From the NCBI RefSeq assembly GCF_027409185.1, contig NC_084469.1, positions 100,565,835-100,629,834 on the forward strand: DNA of 64,000 nt, written 5' to 3'. Below the pieces are notes generated by a model. That model had not been told where the DNA came from. It ran no database searches and saw nothing but the letters and a program-made list of their open reading frames with translations. Origin of the DNA: Cynocephalus volans (lineage: Eukaryota > Chordata > Mammalia > Dermoptera > Cynocephalidae). The position numbers and the translations under genes were made by a program. Positions 23,299-35,640 of this stretch are shown here, one piece after another; the first letter of the stretch is position 1, and each line of letters begins with the position of its first letter.

Positions 23299-23729
23299 TT
23301 TTCAAATTAATAACAGCTTCATGGAGCGATAGTTCATATACCATACAATTCACTCACTGAAAGCATGAAATTCAGTGGGTTTTAGTGGTTTTATATACAC
23401 AGGGTTGTATACCCATCACCACTATCAGATTCCAGAACATCTTCATCACCCTACAAAGAAATCCCACATCCATTAAAAGTCCCTCTCCCATCCCCTCCCC
23501 CAGCCCCTGGCAACCACGAACCCACTTTCGGTCTCGTGGACTGGCGCGTTCATATAAATGGAATCCTACACTGTGTGGCCTTTTGTGTCTGGCGTCTTTC
23601 ACTGAGCGTGATGTGTTCAAGGTTTGCCCACGTGGTCGCGTGTGTCAGAGCCTTGATCCTTTTCATGGGCGAGTCATATTCCAGTGTGTCGATGCACCAT
23701 ATTTTATTTATTCATTCATCAACTGACAC
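23299..23729 (-). mobile_element. Antisense L1 3' segment (unit 3)
   Basis: Copy of the element at 9735-10165. Confidence 0.7.
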
Positions 23730-24173
23730 GCATATGATATGTTTTTGGAAGTTGGGAACCTATAGAGTGCCAAGAGAGTATAAACCCACCAGGCCCCAAA
23801 CCAGATCAGCGGTATCATGGAAGGTGTTTAAGCTGAGAGTTACATAGGAGTTACGGAGGCTGGGGGCTTCTTGGCCCAGCCAGACATTTTAACTTGTAAG
23901 ACTGCCATGGGTCACATTTGTCACCTGTGACCTTGGAAGACACCAGATATTTTTCTTCAGTGGGAAGCGGTCTCTGTACAGCCACTGAGGTGACAGATTA
24001 GGTGCCAAAAGTCAAGTCCAGTTACATTACAACTGGACACTTACATTACAAGTCCGGTTATGGCAAGCCTGCTCAGGGGGACCCTTAGCTGCAGGTGAGG
24101 CCATCGGTTCCCTTAGTGCCAGGCCAGGCCAACCCAGGCAGCAATAGGGGCAGGCCAAATAAGGGTCCCTTTG

Positions 24174-24844
24174 TCAAGTTTTATAATTTATACTTGGTCA
24201 GGAAGTTAACTTTTACTTTAAAATATCAAATTTATTTATGAAATGTTTATTTCTTAGGTATCCTTATTTTCATAGTTTCCTTGGGATCTGTAGGCACATC
24301 ATTTTTTTTCACTCCCACATTTGTGTATTTTTATTTGAATCAAATTTATTTAATAAAAATAAACACTGACAGTGAGGGCATGTTTTTTGATGGATCTTTA
24401 TGATTCAAATAACAAGCTTTCGGATTTATTGATCTGTCAATTCTACCATTTTCTCCTGATAATCTGATTTTTTTTTTATGTTTAGTATATCCATTCTCCT
24501 GTGAATCTTTGGTTTCTTATTATTTTCTTAATTTCTTATGATGAATAAATAGTTTTAGAACATCTTAATTTTTTTTGTTTAGTAATGACATATAAGGGAA
24601 TGAATTTGCTTTAGAGAAGAAATTTGACTTTATCTAATTCCTTTTAGCAATTTAACTATAATGGACTTTAGTATGATTTTCTCCTCCTTTCTTTTTTAAT
24701 CCTAGTTGGGGTTTGCCAATCTACTTGGAGTTTCTTGAGTCTGTGGATTGATGTATTGTACCCATTTCGGAAAATCCTCAGGCATTACACCTTCAGGGAT
24801 GGCTTCTGCCCCCTTCTCTCTCCGCTCTCTCTACACACACGCAG
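24174..24844. mobile_element. AT-rich LINE-like segment (unit 3)
   Basis: Copy of the 10610-11280 segment and essentially identical to it. Confidence 0.55.
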
Positions 24845-25024
24845 TTGTAATGAGGCTCGTCCAGCTCTGCTTCTTCTGTCTTCCTCAGGGAAGTTCCCAT
24901 CAGAGACTCGGATGGAAAGTCTAGTGGGTAGCTCTAGTCAAGCATGAAAGACTGTGGCAAATCCACTCGTGACCTTTGGAGGTTTCAGCTTGCTGCTTTA
25001 GCCCCCATGCCCTGCAGCTTTCAA

Positions 25025-25401
25025 ATGATACCCGAGACTGGGTAATTTATAAAGAACAGAGGTTTATTTGGCTTACGATTCTGGGACAGCTGCATCTGGC
25101 ATGGGCCTCAGGCTGCTTCTACTCATGGCGGAAAGTGGCAGCAGCTGACGAGCACAAGCAGATCACATGGCGAGAGGAAGCAAGAGAGAGAGGGGAGGTG
25201 CCAGGGTCCTTTAAACAATCAGCTCTCGTGAGAACTAATAGAGCGAGAGCTCACTCATTAATCCCCCTCCCCCAGGGAGAGCATGAATCCATTCATGAGG
25301 GATCCGCCCCCATGACTCAATCAGTTTCCACACTGCCACATTGGAGATGAGATTTCCACATGCGTTTTGGAGGGGACGACACATCCAAACTCCATCAGGG
25401 A
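25025..25401 (-). mobile_element. MaLR LTR (MST/THE1-like), antisense (unit 3)
   Basis: Copy of the LTR at 11461-11837. Confidence 0.8.
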
Positions 25402-26073
25402 CCAATCAGCAGCCCTGTCCCTCTGGGGAGACATTCTGTCCCAGGCACTTTGAGACTCAGGCAGATTTTACGCTGACTTGTAGGAACCCTTGGCGCGTCT
25501 CCTCATGCTCCATGTTCTTCTCCACAACACACAGAATGTCTTGTGGAAAACGCCAGCCACACCGGGAGACAGGAGGTGCTCAGTTTCCCTGGGTCCGGGT
25601 TTCCAGATGTGCCTCTGGGTTTCCAACCACTCCCCAAAGCCTCAGGCCCCTCCTCAAGGCCCTCCCCGACAGGAAAGCTACCGCTGCCAGCTACACCTAT
25701 TTTCAGCTCCCGGGATCAGTGAAGACACCCTTGAGGAAGGGGGCGAGTGGAGAAGCATCTGGAGGACTGGACGGGGGTCTTTGGAGGCGGTTTCTGGGAT
25801 GAGAAAGTCTGGGGCAGAGCTGTGAGGAGTCTGGAAAGGGACTGTAAAGTGACACACTTGCCTGCTGTCCATTCCTCACCCACCTCCTGAGCCCTGGGGC
25901 CTGAGGCCCCAGGTCAGGGGTGAATGGGCACAGGAGGGTCCAGGGCGGGGGCTGGAGAACGGCCTCTCTGCTCTGCCAGGTGCCTCAGATTCTGATACGG
26001 CCACCGTGAAGGGTCACACAGAAGCTGCATGGGCCCCAAGTGACAGCCCCGCCCCTTTCCCCCAGGGGCCCCT

Positions 26074-26289
26074 CCCTGGGGTGGGCGGGGCCGGCTTTCA
26101 TTGTGACTCCACCCTTCCCTGGGTTCTGGCCACGCCCCCATTCCGTCCATCTTTCTCATCCACCAATGGGCTGTGAGCATTGAGGCCATGCCCACCTACC
26201 TGTTGCCTAGCACCGGCTGCTCCCAGCTGCTCTGGCTCAGTCGCTGGTCCGTGCCTTAGCTGGAGGGAGTGACTGTCCAGTGCTTAGAC
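26074..26289 (+). promoter_or_regulatory. Golgin promoter region (copy 3 gene)
   Basis: Identical counterpart of the promoter at 12510-12725, so every full unit carries its own golgin promoter. Confidence 0.55.
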
Positions 26290-29200
26290 ATGATAAGGCG
26301 GAAGTACCCCTTTCCTTTTCCCTGCCCCGAAATGTCGGAGGAAATCCGACAGGAGAAATTGGCGAGGGCCAAGAAGAAGGTATAACGTGCTGGGTCGCAG
26401 CCCCGGAGCCAGCCCGAGGCCCCTCCTATGGTGGGACAGGGGCAGGACTCGGTGTCACTTCTGAGGCACACAGGGATTGCCCCTCTGTGCCTCTTGACTC
26501 CCCCCACCAAAGTCTTCTCAGCCATCCCTGCCCCCTCAGCTGCCCAGATCCTACCCTTGCCGGCTGTCCCCGGGTGACTTTGGCCAGTAAGGTTACTTCC
26601 AGGGCTCCCCACCTGGACTCAGCCCTGGCCTCCTGCTACCCCAAACCAGACCTTCCTGGGCTCCCTGGCTCCCCTGGGTTCCCGTCTCCAAGGACCTCGG
26701 TCCTGGCTCTGTGCTCCACTTCCCCACAGTGTTGCAGTGACTCTGACATTGGTAGGAAGGAGTGGAATGTTGTCACCTCACAATCCCATTCCAAACTGAC
26801 CCAATCCCCCTGGGAAGTGTCACAATCCCTCAGGAACTGTCATTACTGCCTGGGAGGTTTCTGGTTCCCCTTCTCCCCTTTACTTAGACATTGCCTACCT
26901 AAAAAGCCTGCACTTCACCAGTGAGCTAGAAATGTGGACAGTATCTCTGGGTGACCGTTGGGGGAACGGGTTCGGTTTGGTTTTCTCCTGGGTTTCTACT
27001 CTCTAGAGACACTTAACAATTTATTTCTGAGTCTGGATCTCACCTTAGAATTGCCTAGGATTCTGTGACCAGAGCGCCTTTCAGTCACTACTCTCTGGAG
27101 GGAGATGTGCTTATCTTCTGTGGGATAAATCCTGGGCAACTGAACTTCACAGCTTGAATCTTGCCAAGATCCTGTCGATCTGGGGTGCCAAAGGACTCAG
27201 GGGGCCTCTTTCTGAAGCATCAGATTTGCTTGATTCTTTTGAAAGAGAAAAAACCTCTTAATGTACTTAGGGGTGACATTCACCTGGATTTGTAAGATCA
27301 TAATGGACTTCTCTGAAATGATGCTTGGGTTTTCCTCTTTTTGTGAGGTCCCCAGATCCCTAGGGGTGTTCCCTCATGACTTCTGCCATTAGGGTACATT
27401 GACATAAACGTTTGAGAAGTACTGGGGTGCAGCTCTCAAAGCTCTGTGAGGGAGGCCCCCGATGTCTGATTTGTATTTGGCCCGCCAGCAGCTGCTGATT
27501 CATGACAAAGCCCCAGAAGACTGAAGTTCAATTCCATTATTGCCTTTTTCTAATCATGCTATCGGTCCATTTCTTCAGCCATTTGGTGATCATGACAACA
27601 CCTTATAGGGTTGCTGGTGGCATTAAATCAGATGGTACAAGTAAGAATACTTTGTAAAAACTGTAAAGTAGGTGACAAACATAGGGGCTTCCACATCTCC
27701 TGCTTTTCCTTTTCACAGCTGAGAGAGTTCCAACGGAAAAAGGGCCTAGCTAGGACTGCTGAGGGAAAAAACACCAAAACCGGCAGTAGGCCCCAGCCCA
27801 GCATTTGTGAGAGGTGCCAGTCACCTCAGGAGGTGAGTGTTGGCTGGTCAGGCTCCTGGGAACAGGGGCCTCAAGGAGCAGTAGGGGGTAATGGTAACGA
27901 CCATGGAAGAAGTGTCAGGGACTGGGTAAGAAGTCTGGATTGGAATCCTACATCTCCCTCTGCTCGGGATATGACATAGGACTCTTCTCTGAGCTTCTCC
28001 CTTGAAGCTGTGCACACAGATGGACCACGAGCTTAGCTGTCTCATTGGATCCTGTTGCAGGAAGCACAGGATGATGTTGACAACACCAAGGCCCAGGGCT
28101 CAATCCCTGTACTGGCCACCACCAAAAAAAGAAAAAGTGCAGGATAAGAGCTGCTCGGGAGCCGAGGGACAATGGGGAAGTGAGACCTTGAGAAGTGGGC
28201 ACAGAGGGGCTACAGGAGGAGGGCTTGGTCCAGGTTAGGAAGAAAGGACAGCAGAGGGCTTAGCCATTGAGGGGCAGAGCACCTCCATGTGTGCTCTCAT
28301 CTTTTTCAGCCCCCATCATCCATCACTGGGGAGGCCTTGAAGACTTCAACTTTCATTAAGGAGCTGGAGGTAAGTGCCCTCCAGGCCAGCCCCCAACCAC
28401 CTCCCATGCTGGGGGCTGGGGTCCCCCCTGCCAACTCAGACAGCCACAACCCAATGTTGACAACACCAAGGCCCAGGGCTCAATCCCTCTACTCTCCACC
28501 ACCAAAAAAAAAAAAGTGCAGAATGAGAGGTGCTCGGGAGCGGAGGGACGATGGGGAAGTGAGACCTTGAGAAGTGGGCACAGAGGGGCTACAGGAGGAG
28601 GGCCTGGTCCAGGTTAGGAAGAAAGGACAGCAGAGGGCTTAGCCGTTGAGGGGCAGAGCATCTCCATGTGTGCTCTCATCTCTTCCAGCCCCCATCATCC
28701 ATCACTGGGGAGGCCTTGAGGACTTCAACATACATTAAGGAGCTGGAGGTAAGTGCCCTCCAGGCCAGCCCCTACCACCTCCCATGCTGGGGGCTGGGGG
28801 CCACGCTGCCAGCTGAAACAGCCAACACCCCCACCCCTAATGATCGCTCTCTCTACCTCTCTCCCAACCCTCCTCCAACTCCTCCTCTCTTCATGTGCCA
28901 CAGAGCCGGTGCCTAGTTCTGCAGGCAGTCCTGGACTCCACCTATGCAGTAAAGAACTATATAGAGTGTGTGGTGCAGGAACTGGTAAGACTCCAGTGGC
29001 ATCCCCTGTTTCCACGCTGCCAATCCTGGGCTCCAATTTCCCCTTGGGGCTTTGAAGAAAAGGGGCTGGGGGTTCCTGTGCCAAGGGAGAATGGGGTGCT
29101 CGGTGGCCTAGTTCTCAGCAGGAGGGACCCCAGACCATGCAGCATGGCTCTTTCTGTTGCTGACCTGCCTGCCCACTCTCTTTTCTCCAGACTCCCCTGC

Positions 29201-32200
29201 TTGAGTCCTTGCCGCATGGGCTCTGGGCTGTTGCCTTGTTGGAAACACTAGGCTGACAGTTGTCAGGAGCCCTGTGTTCCCACCCTAACTTAGTTCCTGC
29301 TTTGCTTGGTCTTTGGTTTTGGACAAGCCACCTCTCCTGCCTGGGCTTGAGTGTCCTGAGATAGAATTAGAGGGTGTCAAAGGTCCCTTGCAGCTCTAAG
29401 AATGAAAGATTTCTAGGCACACACGAGACATCAGGGAGACAGGGATCTTGCCTGTCCTTTTCATTCCTGGATCCCTGCTATTAAGATCAGTCCCTGTCCT
29501 TAGTGTGTGGTTCGTGGTGAATCCATACACCCTTGTGAATCACAAGCTGGGAGAAGGGTAGTCTTTCCTTTCTCAGCCTCCATTTCTAGAGGTTTCTGTG
29601 GTTGTCATGGAAAGAGAATCAGGATTCAGATGTTCAGCTCTGAATCCAACAAAGACCCCAATTCTCTTTCCTTGGGAGTTCAAGGACAGTTTGTCCATTT
29701 GCGTCCCCTTAGGGTCTGAGAGCTTTCCCTTGAAAATCCATTCCTGGCCCCACCACTTCCCAGTCTGGGGAATGAACCTGAGGGGACAACCTCAGTCACC
29801 TTCCCGTGACTCTCCACATGGAAAATCTGGCACCAGGAAACTGGATGAAGTGGAAAGAGGGACATGGTTTCTTTGTTCGCTCCTTCCATGTCTGATGGGT
29901 TTGGGGACAGACTGAGATGGAGAGGCCACAGGCTCGTCCTGCCCACTCCTAACCTGGAGAAGGCTCCCCCCTGCACCCCACCCTCAGCACCACGGGGTCC
30001 CCGAGGATCTGGTCTCCCTGGTGGGCCTGTCCTGGGCCATTCGTGGCATTCCTGGGGCTCGTCCCTTGCTGTTCCATCTCTGCCTCCCTGGTAAGAGATG
30101 TTTCTTTCCTCTTCCTACAGAAGGAGAGTCCGTGTCAGCAGCTGGACTCCCTGCGGGAACAACTGCAGGTGAGTGGACTCTATGGCATCCCTCATGTGCC
30201 CTAGAGAACCTTCCTGTCCCTCTCTCACCACCTGTTTGGCTTTTCTCCCAAAGGCTCAGATTCGGACCAATGCCATCTTAAAGTCCGAAAAGGAAGAGAT
30301 GGAGAGAGCCCTGGCCGATGCTCGTCAGGAAGCCCGGCAGAAAGCAGGTGTGGATCTGGGCAGCCTTCCTCCCTCAACCTGGTGCCTTGACAGGCCTTCA
30401 GGGGAGTCCTTTGGGTTCCATCTTGACCTCTGTCATTCCAGGAGAATGTCAACATCTGCGGACCTGCCTGGACTCCCGGGAAAATGAGATCCAACAGCTG
30501 CAGGGGAGTCTGACCGCCTTCTCCACACGGCAGGGGGACGCCGAGAGGGTGAGTCCCGCCACCTGCCCTCACGCTTGCCCCTCCACCCCCAGGGGGAAAA
30601 ATGGGCTTAGAGAATTAGATGGACCTGGATGTTCACATCCCAGCTGTACGTGATCTTAGCACTTAACCTCTAATACCTTGCATTTCATCTACAAAATGGA
30701 GCTAACGATAGTAACTCCCTCCTGTGGTGGTTGTGAGGATTCGATGGATTGTTAGCACGGTGCCTGGTGCCGCACGCAATACAGAGTCAGACCATGGTGA
30801 TGACAGTCCTAACAATGGCAACGTGACAGGCTATCCCTGGGCCTCCGTCGGCCAGCTGTCAATCAGATCTCTTTCCCTGCCTCTTCCACCCTTACTGAGG
30901 TCTTAGGAAAAGCAACTGAGAACATGGGCTTGGAAATGCCTTGAAAAAGGTGTCAAGTGTGATTCAGGGGGAGGAAAGGTCACCGCTGAACGGTTGCTGT
31001 AGGTGTCAGTGTTCGTGTGCCCCGACTCCATCTTCTCCCTGCCGAATCCTGACTTTGCCTTTCTGTATTTGCAGTCCTACCGCAACCTCAAGAGCGAGCG
31101 AGATGCCCTCTTCCTTCAGCTGGAGGACAACAAGTAGGAGGGGGACGGTGGGTGGCAGGTCTGGGGGGGCCTCAGCATGGGTGTTGTGGTGGGAGGTGGG
31201 AGGGTAGAGGTGAGCACGATGAGGGGGACGCACAGGTTTGGACACGTGCAGAGCCAAGCTGGGGCCCCAGCTGTGCCAGTGACTCGTGTGTGGCCTCAGG
31301 CAATTCATGTCCTCTCTGTGGACAGGCACTTGAGAGTCCAGGTGTCCCCTTCCCATGCCATAGTCCTCTGGTTTTGTGGCAAAGTCAGTGCATTGATGAC
31401 AAAAGTCGTCCTTTCTTTTCCTCGTCCTTTACATTCTCCACCACCTCTGGCCACAGGAACAACTATGAAGTCCTCAAGTACCAGCAGGACCAGCTGAAGG
31501 GCAAGATTCGCGTCCTTGAAATGGAGAAGGCGGCCTTACAGGTCCAGGTGAAAACGGTTGAAACGTCCAAGCTCCTGCCAAACCAAGTGAGTGGCTGCAG
31601 CCCAGGGGGTTGGTTTTATGGTTGTGGGGTAGAGAGGAGGGTGGCAGCCTGTCCCTCCTGCAGCCACTCCTTACACGGCTTATGCCCCTGTGCTCTGGGC
31701 AGGTGCACACTTCAAGCTGAGCTGCAGGCTCGCGTCATTGGGCTGGCATGTCACCCATTCTGCCTGCGTGTCCTCCGCACTCACCCCCTGGGCCTTTGTT
31801 CCCCCACCTCTAAAATGGGGTGCTGGATACCTCACACGAAATGGTACAGGGAGGGCCCGCTGTGTGCCTGTGCCGTGCCCCTTCCCTGTGCCGTGGGTCT
31901 CCGGCTGCATCAGGTGGCCACCGACTGCTTCTCTCCATCCAGACCAATTAGAACATGGAGGTCCCCAGTGCACTGCATTCAGGGCAGCACGTGAAGATGG
32001 AGCTGGCTGAGAAGTTGGGCCAGCTTCGTGAGAAGCTGGGAGACCTAAAGGACATGGGAATCCCTGCCCCATTCAGGAAGGGCTAGGAGACAGGCACCAG
32101 CCTCTGAGGGGGGGGTTCCAGAGCCAGCACAGAGGCAGCTCCAGCCTGGGGGACAGGTGACCCCAGTCATGCACTGCAGTCCTGTGACTATTCGTTGCTC

Positions 32201-32334
32201 TCTTCCTTCTGACCACACAGCTGCCGCAGAACATACAGAAATGCCACGAGAACCAAGGCTTCAGCAACAATCTCTGCTTTCCATTGTTTTATCGAGCAGA
32301 AAAGTATTGTGACAGTAACATCATGGACATCTGA
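26290..32334 (+). CDS. GOLGA2 (GM130)-like compact golgin, copy 3, complete
   Basis: Same structure as the middle copy, shifted by 13564. Exons: 26290-26379, 27719-27832, 28310-28369, 28689-28748, 28904-28984, 30121-30168, 30254-30347, 30442-30548, 31075-31133, 31457-31586 and 32221-32334. I saw no coding difference from the middle copy, so the two genes would encode the same roughly 318-residue protein. Splice sites, reading phase and the shared stop in the relic exon (31943) are all preserved. Such identity fits very recent duplication or active gene conversion and cannot by itself show selection. The gene is tail-to-tail with the minus-strand NCLN remnant beginning at 34948. Confidence 0.77.
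28076..28826 (+). repeat. Intragenic exon duplication (unit 3)
   Basis: Counterpart in the last unit, with exons at 28310-28369 and 28689-28748, identical to those of unit 2 by eye. Confidence 0.9.
31943..32086 (+). pseudogene. Relic golgin exon with in-frame stop (copy 3)
   Basis: Same TAG (31949-31951) and same missing donor as in the other two copies. Confidence 0.8.
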
Positions 32335-32504
32335 GATGTGGGGCCCAGGGCTCTGCCCCCTCCCAGTTCCTGCTACCCTGTCCTTGCCACCATGTCTCTG
32401 CCACCCTCTTCCTTCCACCCTTTCCCTGCCACCCTGTCTCTGCCACCCTGTCCCTGCCACTCCTTCCCAGTCACCCTTTTATCATGTTAAGACCCCTGTT
32501 CTTT

Positions 32505-33957
32505 AAAAAAAAAAAAAAAATCAAAAAAAAAAAAAAAAAAAGGAAAAAAGGAAAAAAAACTTAAAAAAGAAAAGGAAAAAAACAAAAAAAGAAGACAGCA
32601 CCCAGAAAACACCGAAAAGAAGAAGACAACACCCTGAAAATACTCAAAAGAAGACAACATCCAGAGAACACCCAAAAAAAGACAACACCCGGAGAACATC
32701 CTAAAGATGATAGCACCCAGAAAACCCCCAAAAGAAGAAAACACCGAGAAAACACCGAAAAGAAGAGAACACCCAAAAGAAGATGACATGCAGAAAGTAC
32801 TCGAAAGAAGACAACCAGAAAACACCAAAAAGAAGAAAACACACAACCCAGAAAAAAAACACACGGAAGAAAACACCCCCCAAAAAGGAAGAAAACCTTT
32901 ACAAAAAGAATAAAACCCAAACATAAAGAAAAACTGCCCAAAAGAAGAAAAAAACAAAACCCGAAGAAGACAACCGCAACAAAAAGAAGAGAACCCCAAC
33001 GGAAGGAAGAAAAATGCCCCCAAAGTAAGAAAACCCCAACAAAAAGCAGAAACCACCCCACATGAAGGAAACCCCAACAAAAATAAAACCCCACTGATAA
33101 GAAGATAACCTCTCAGAAAAGAAACCGTCCAAAAGAAAACTGGAAAAGTAGAAACACCCCCAAAAGAAGAAAACAGCAACAAAGCGAAAAAAACCCACAA
33201 TAAAAGAAGAATCCCACAAGAAGAAAAACCCCAGTAAAAAGAAGAAAGTGCCAGCAATAGGAAGCCCCCAAAGAAGAAAATCCCAATGAAAAGAACAAAA
33301 CCATAACAGAAAGAAGAAACACCCCCCACAAAAAAGAAAAGTCTCTACAAAGAAGAAAAACCTCTGAAAAGAAGAAAAACTTCCAGAAAAGAAGAAAACC
33401 TCAACAAAAAGAAGAAACCATGCACCCCAAAAAGAGAACCCCCAAAGAAGGAAACCCTAGCAAAAAGAAAAACCCCATAAAAGAAAAAAACACCCAAATA
33501 GAAAAAACTCCAATAGAAAGAAGAAAACCCCCCAGGAAAACAAGAAAACCCCCCAAAACGCCCCAAAAGAAGAAACCCCCAAAGAGGAAAGCCCCAACAA
33601 AAGGAAAACTCCAAAAGAGAACCCCCAAAAAGAAAACACCCCAAAAGAAGAAAACCAAAAACTCCCCAAGAAGTAAACTCCCACAAAAAGAAAACCCAGC
33701 AAAAAAAATCCACACAGAAGAAAACCCTAACAATAAATAAATAAATAAATAAATAAAAATCCAAAAGAAGAAACCCCCTAAAAAATGTACAAAAATGTAC
33801 AGAAATATACAAAAATCAAAAAATGCAAAACAAACAACAACAAAAAAAAAACAGGAAAAATACTAAAAGCGAGAAAAAGAAAAAAAATAAACATAAAAGA
33901 AGAGCCAAAAATAAATATGTAAGAAAACAGGAAGAAAAAAGAAAGAAAGAAAGAAAG
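32505..33957. repeat. A-rich low-complexity tract, unit 3
   Basis: Identical to unit 2 until about 33820. After that it loses bases and gains substitutions, for example AAATGCAAAAC against AAATTCAAAAC. The step in divergence of the last unit begins inside this tract. Confidence 0.9.
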
Positions 33958-34223
33958 CAGCAGGGTGCCCTCACCAGTAGTCCAGCCTCAGGGACCCATA
34001 GGGGAAGACCAGTAGAATTGGTCCCTTGGGCAGGCCAGTCAGGGGGCCCCTTAATGCTGGGGCAGGCCAAGGAAGCACTTGGGGCAGGCCTGGCAGGCTC
34101 TTAGCAGAAGGGGGCCGTTAGCACCAATCAAGCCAAGGGGGCCCTGAGGTAGGCCATTCGAGGGGAGTCCTTAGTGGAAAGGCAGTCCAGAGAGTTGGCT
34201 GGGGGTGGGGGGGGAGGCACTTA

Positions 34224-34819
34224 GCAATATTTTATCATTTATACTTGGCCAGAAAATTTTCTTTTTCATTAAAGTATCAAACTTATTCATAAAATATCTA
34301 TTTTAATAATTATCCTTATTTTTGTACTTTCTTCAGAATCTACTTTACGTTTTTCTCCACTCCCACATTTGTGTATTTTTATTTGAGTCATATTTATTTA
34401 ATTAAAATAAAGACTGAAAGTGAATACATGGTTTTGGTTTGATTTTTATTTTTCAGATAAACAGCTTTCAGATTTATTAGTCTGTCAATTCTGTCATTTC
34501 CCCTCTCTGGATCATTTGATTTCATTTTTCTGTGTGTGTTCAGCATATCCATTCTCCTGTGAATCTTAGGTTTGTCGTTATTTTCTTATGATGAATAAGT
34601 AGTTCTAGAATATTTTGATATTTATTATGTAATCATGACATATACGGGTGGGAATTTGCTTTAGAAAAGAAATTTGACTTTATCTCCTTCGTTTCAGCAA
34701 TTTAACTACGATGGACGTTAGTATGATTTTTTCTTTTCTTTTTTATTCCCAGTTGGGGTTTGGTTCTTCAATCTGTGGATTGACGTATTGTACCCATTTT
34801 GGAAACCCTCCATGTCAGT
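34224..34819. mobile_element. AT-rich LINE-like segment (unit 3, before NCLN exon)
   Basis: Copy of the 7105-7700 segment with about ten substitutions. It lies in the diverged right end of the array. Confidence 0.55.
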
Positions 34820-35494
34820 GACACGATGACACCCACCCAGAGGGTCCTCATGGGACCTGAGAAGGCGGGTCAAGGGCCCTCACTGTGGGTGCATCTGCAG
34901 ACTGAACCGAGATGGGGTCCGGCCCCGTGGGGGACACACAGACATACCGGGGCCACTCTGAACGCGTCGTAGTGGGCCACGATGATGATGGTGGGAAGGT
35001 CCTCTCCACCCAGCCCCGTCAACCGCCCCTGTGGAGACACAGCCTGTGAACGGCCAGCAGGGCCTGAGGCTGCCCGGGCTGCCCCCAGGCCTTGCCACTC
35101 CTGGTTCCCACTCGGTGGGAAGACAGAGCAGGGAGTGACCCGAGTGTGGGTCTGGAAGACCCGTCCTGCAGCGGCCACATGGAGCCAGGACTGCCCTTGT
35201 TCTGACACCTTCTGGGGCACCAGATCCCCACGTGAAGCTCTTGCCGCAGACCCTGGGAGCCCCAGGGAACTCCCCCAGGGAAGAGGTGGATGCCAGGGAG
35301 GAACCCACCCAGGCCCCCTGTTCTACTCACAAAGTGTTAACAAAAGCGGGGGGAGATGTGATGAAAACAACTTTCCTGTAGGAAAGAGATCAGGCCCCTC
35401 ACCCCAGCACTTGGGCTCTCCGAGATCTGTGCCCACCCTATTCTGCTCTAGCTGGGGGGTCAATAAACTTCCCATAAAGGGCCAGAGAGGGAGT

Positions 35495-35640
35495 ATTTTC
35501 AGTGTGGGAACCAGACCGTCTGTCGCGACTACTCAGCACAGCTGCCACGCGCAAGAGGTGCATGTACATGTGAAGCCATGTGCAATGAAACTTTATTTAC
35601 AGAAGCAGGTGGAGGGCCACATTTGGCTGACTCCTGGCCT
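35495..35640. mobile_element. MER5-like DNA transposon relic
   Basis: CGACTACTCAGCACAGCTGCC, GCAATGAAACTTTATTTACA and GAGGGCCACATTTGGC follow the MER5A pattern. It begins about 10 bp after the array ends. Confidence 0.65.

Larger units (their letters stand above)
21930..35483. repeat. Tandem array, last unit (13.55 kb)
   Basis: This unit is nearly identical to the preceding one up to about 33820; the one substitution I noticed is A/G at 13122 versus 26684. From about 33821 to 35483 it carries roughly 20 substitutions and several indels relative to the other two units. It ends at 35483, beyond which the NCLN-containing flank continues instead of a new CpG island. Confidence 0.93.
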
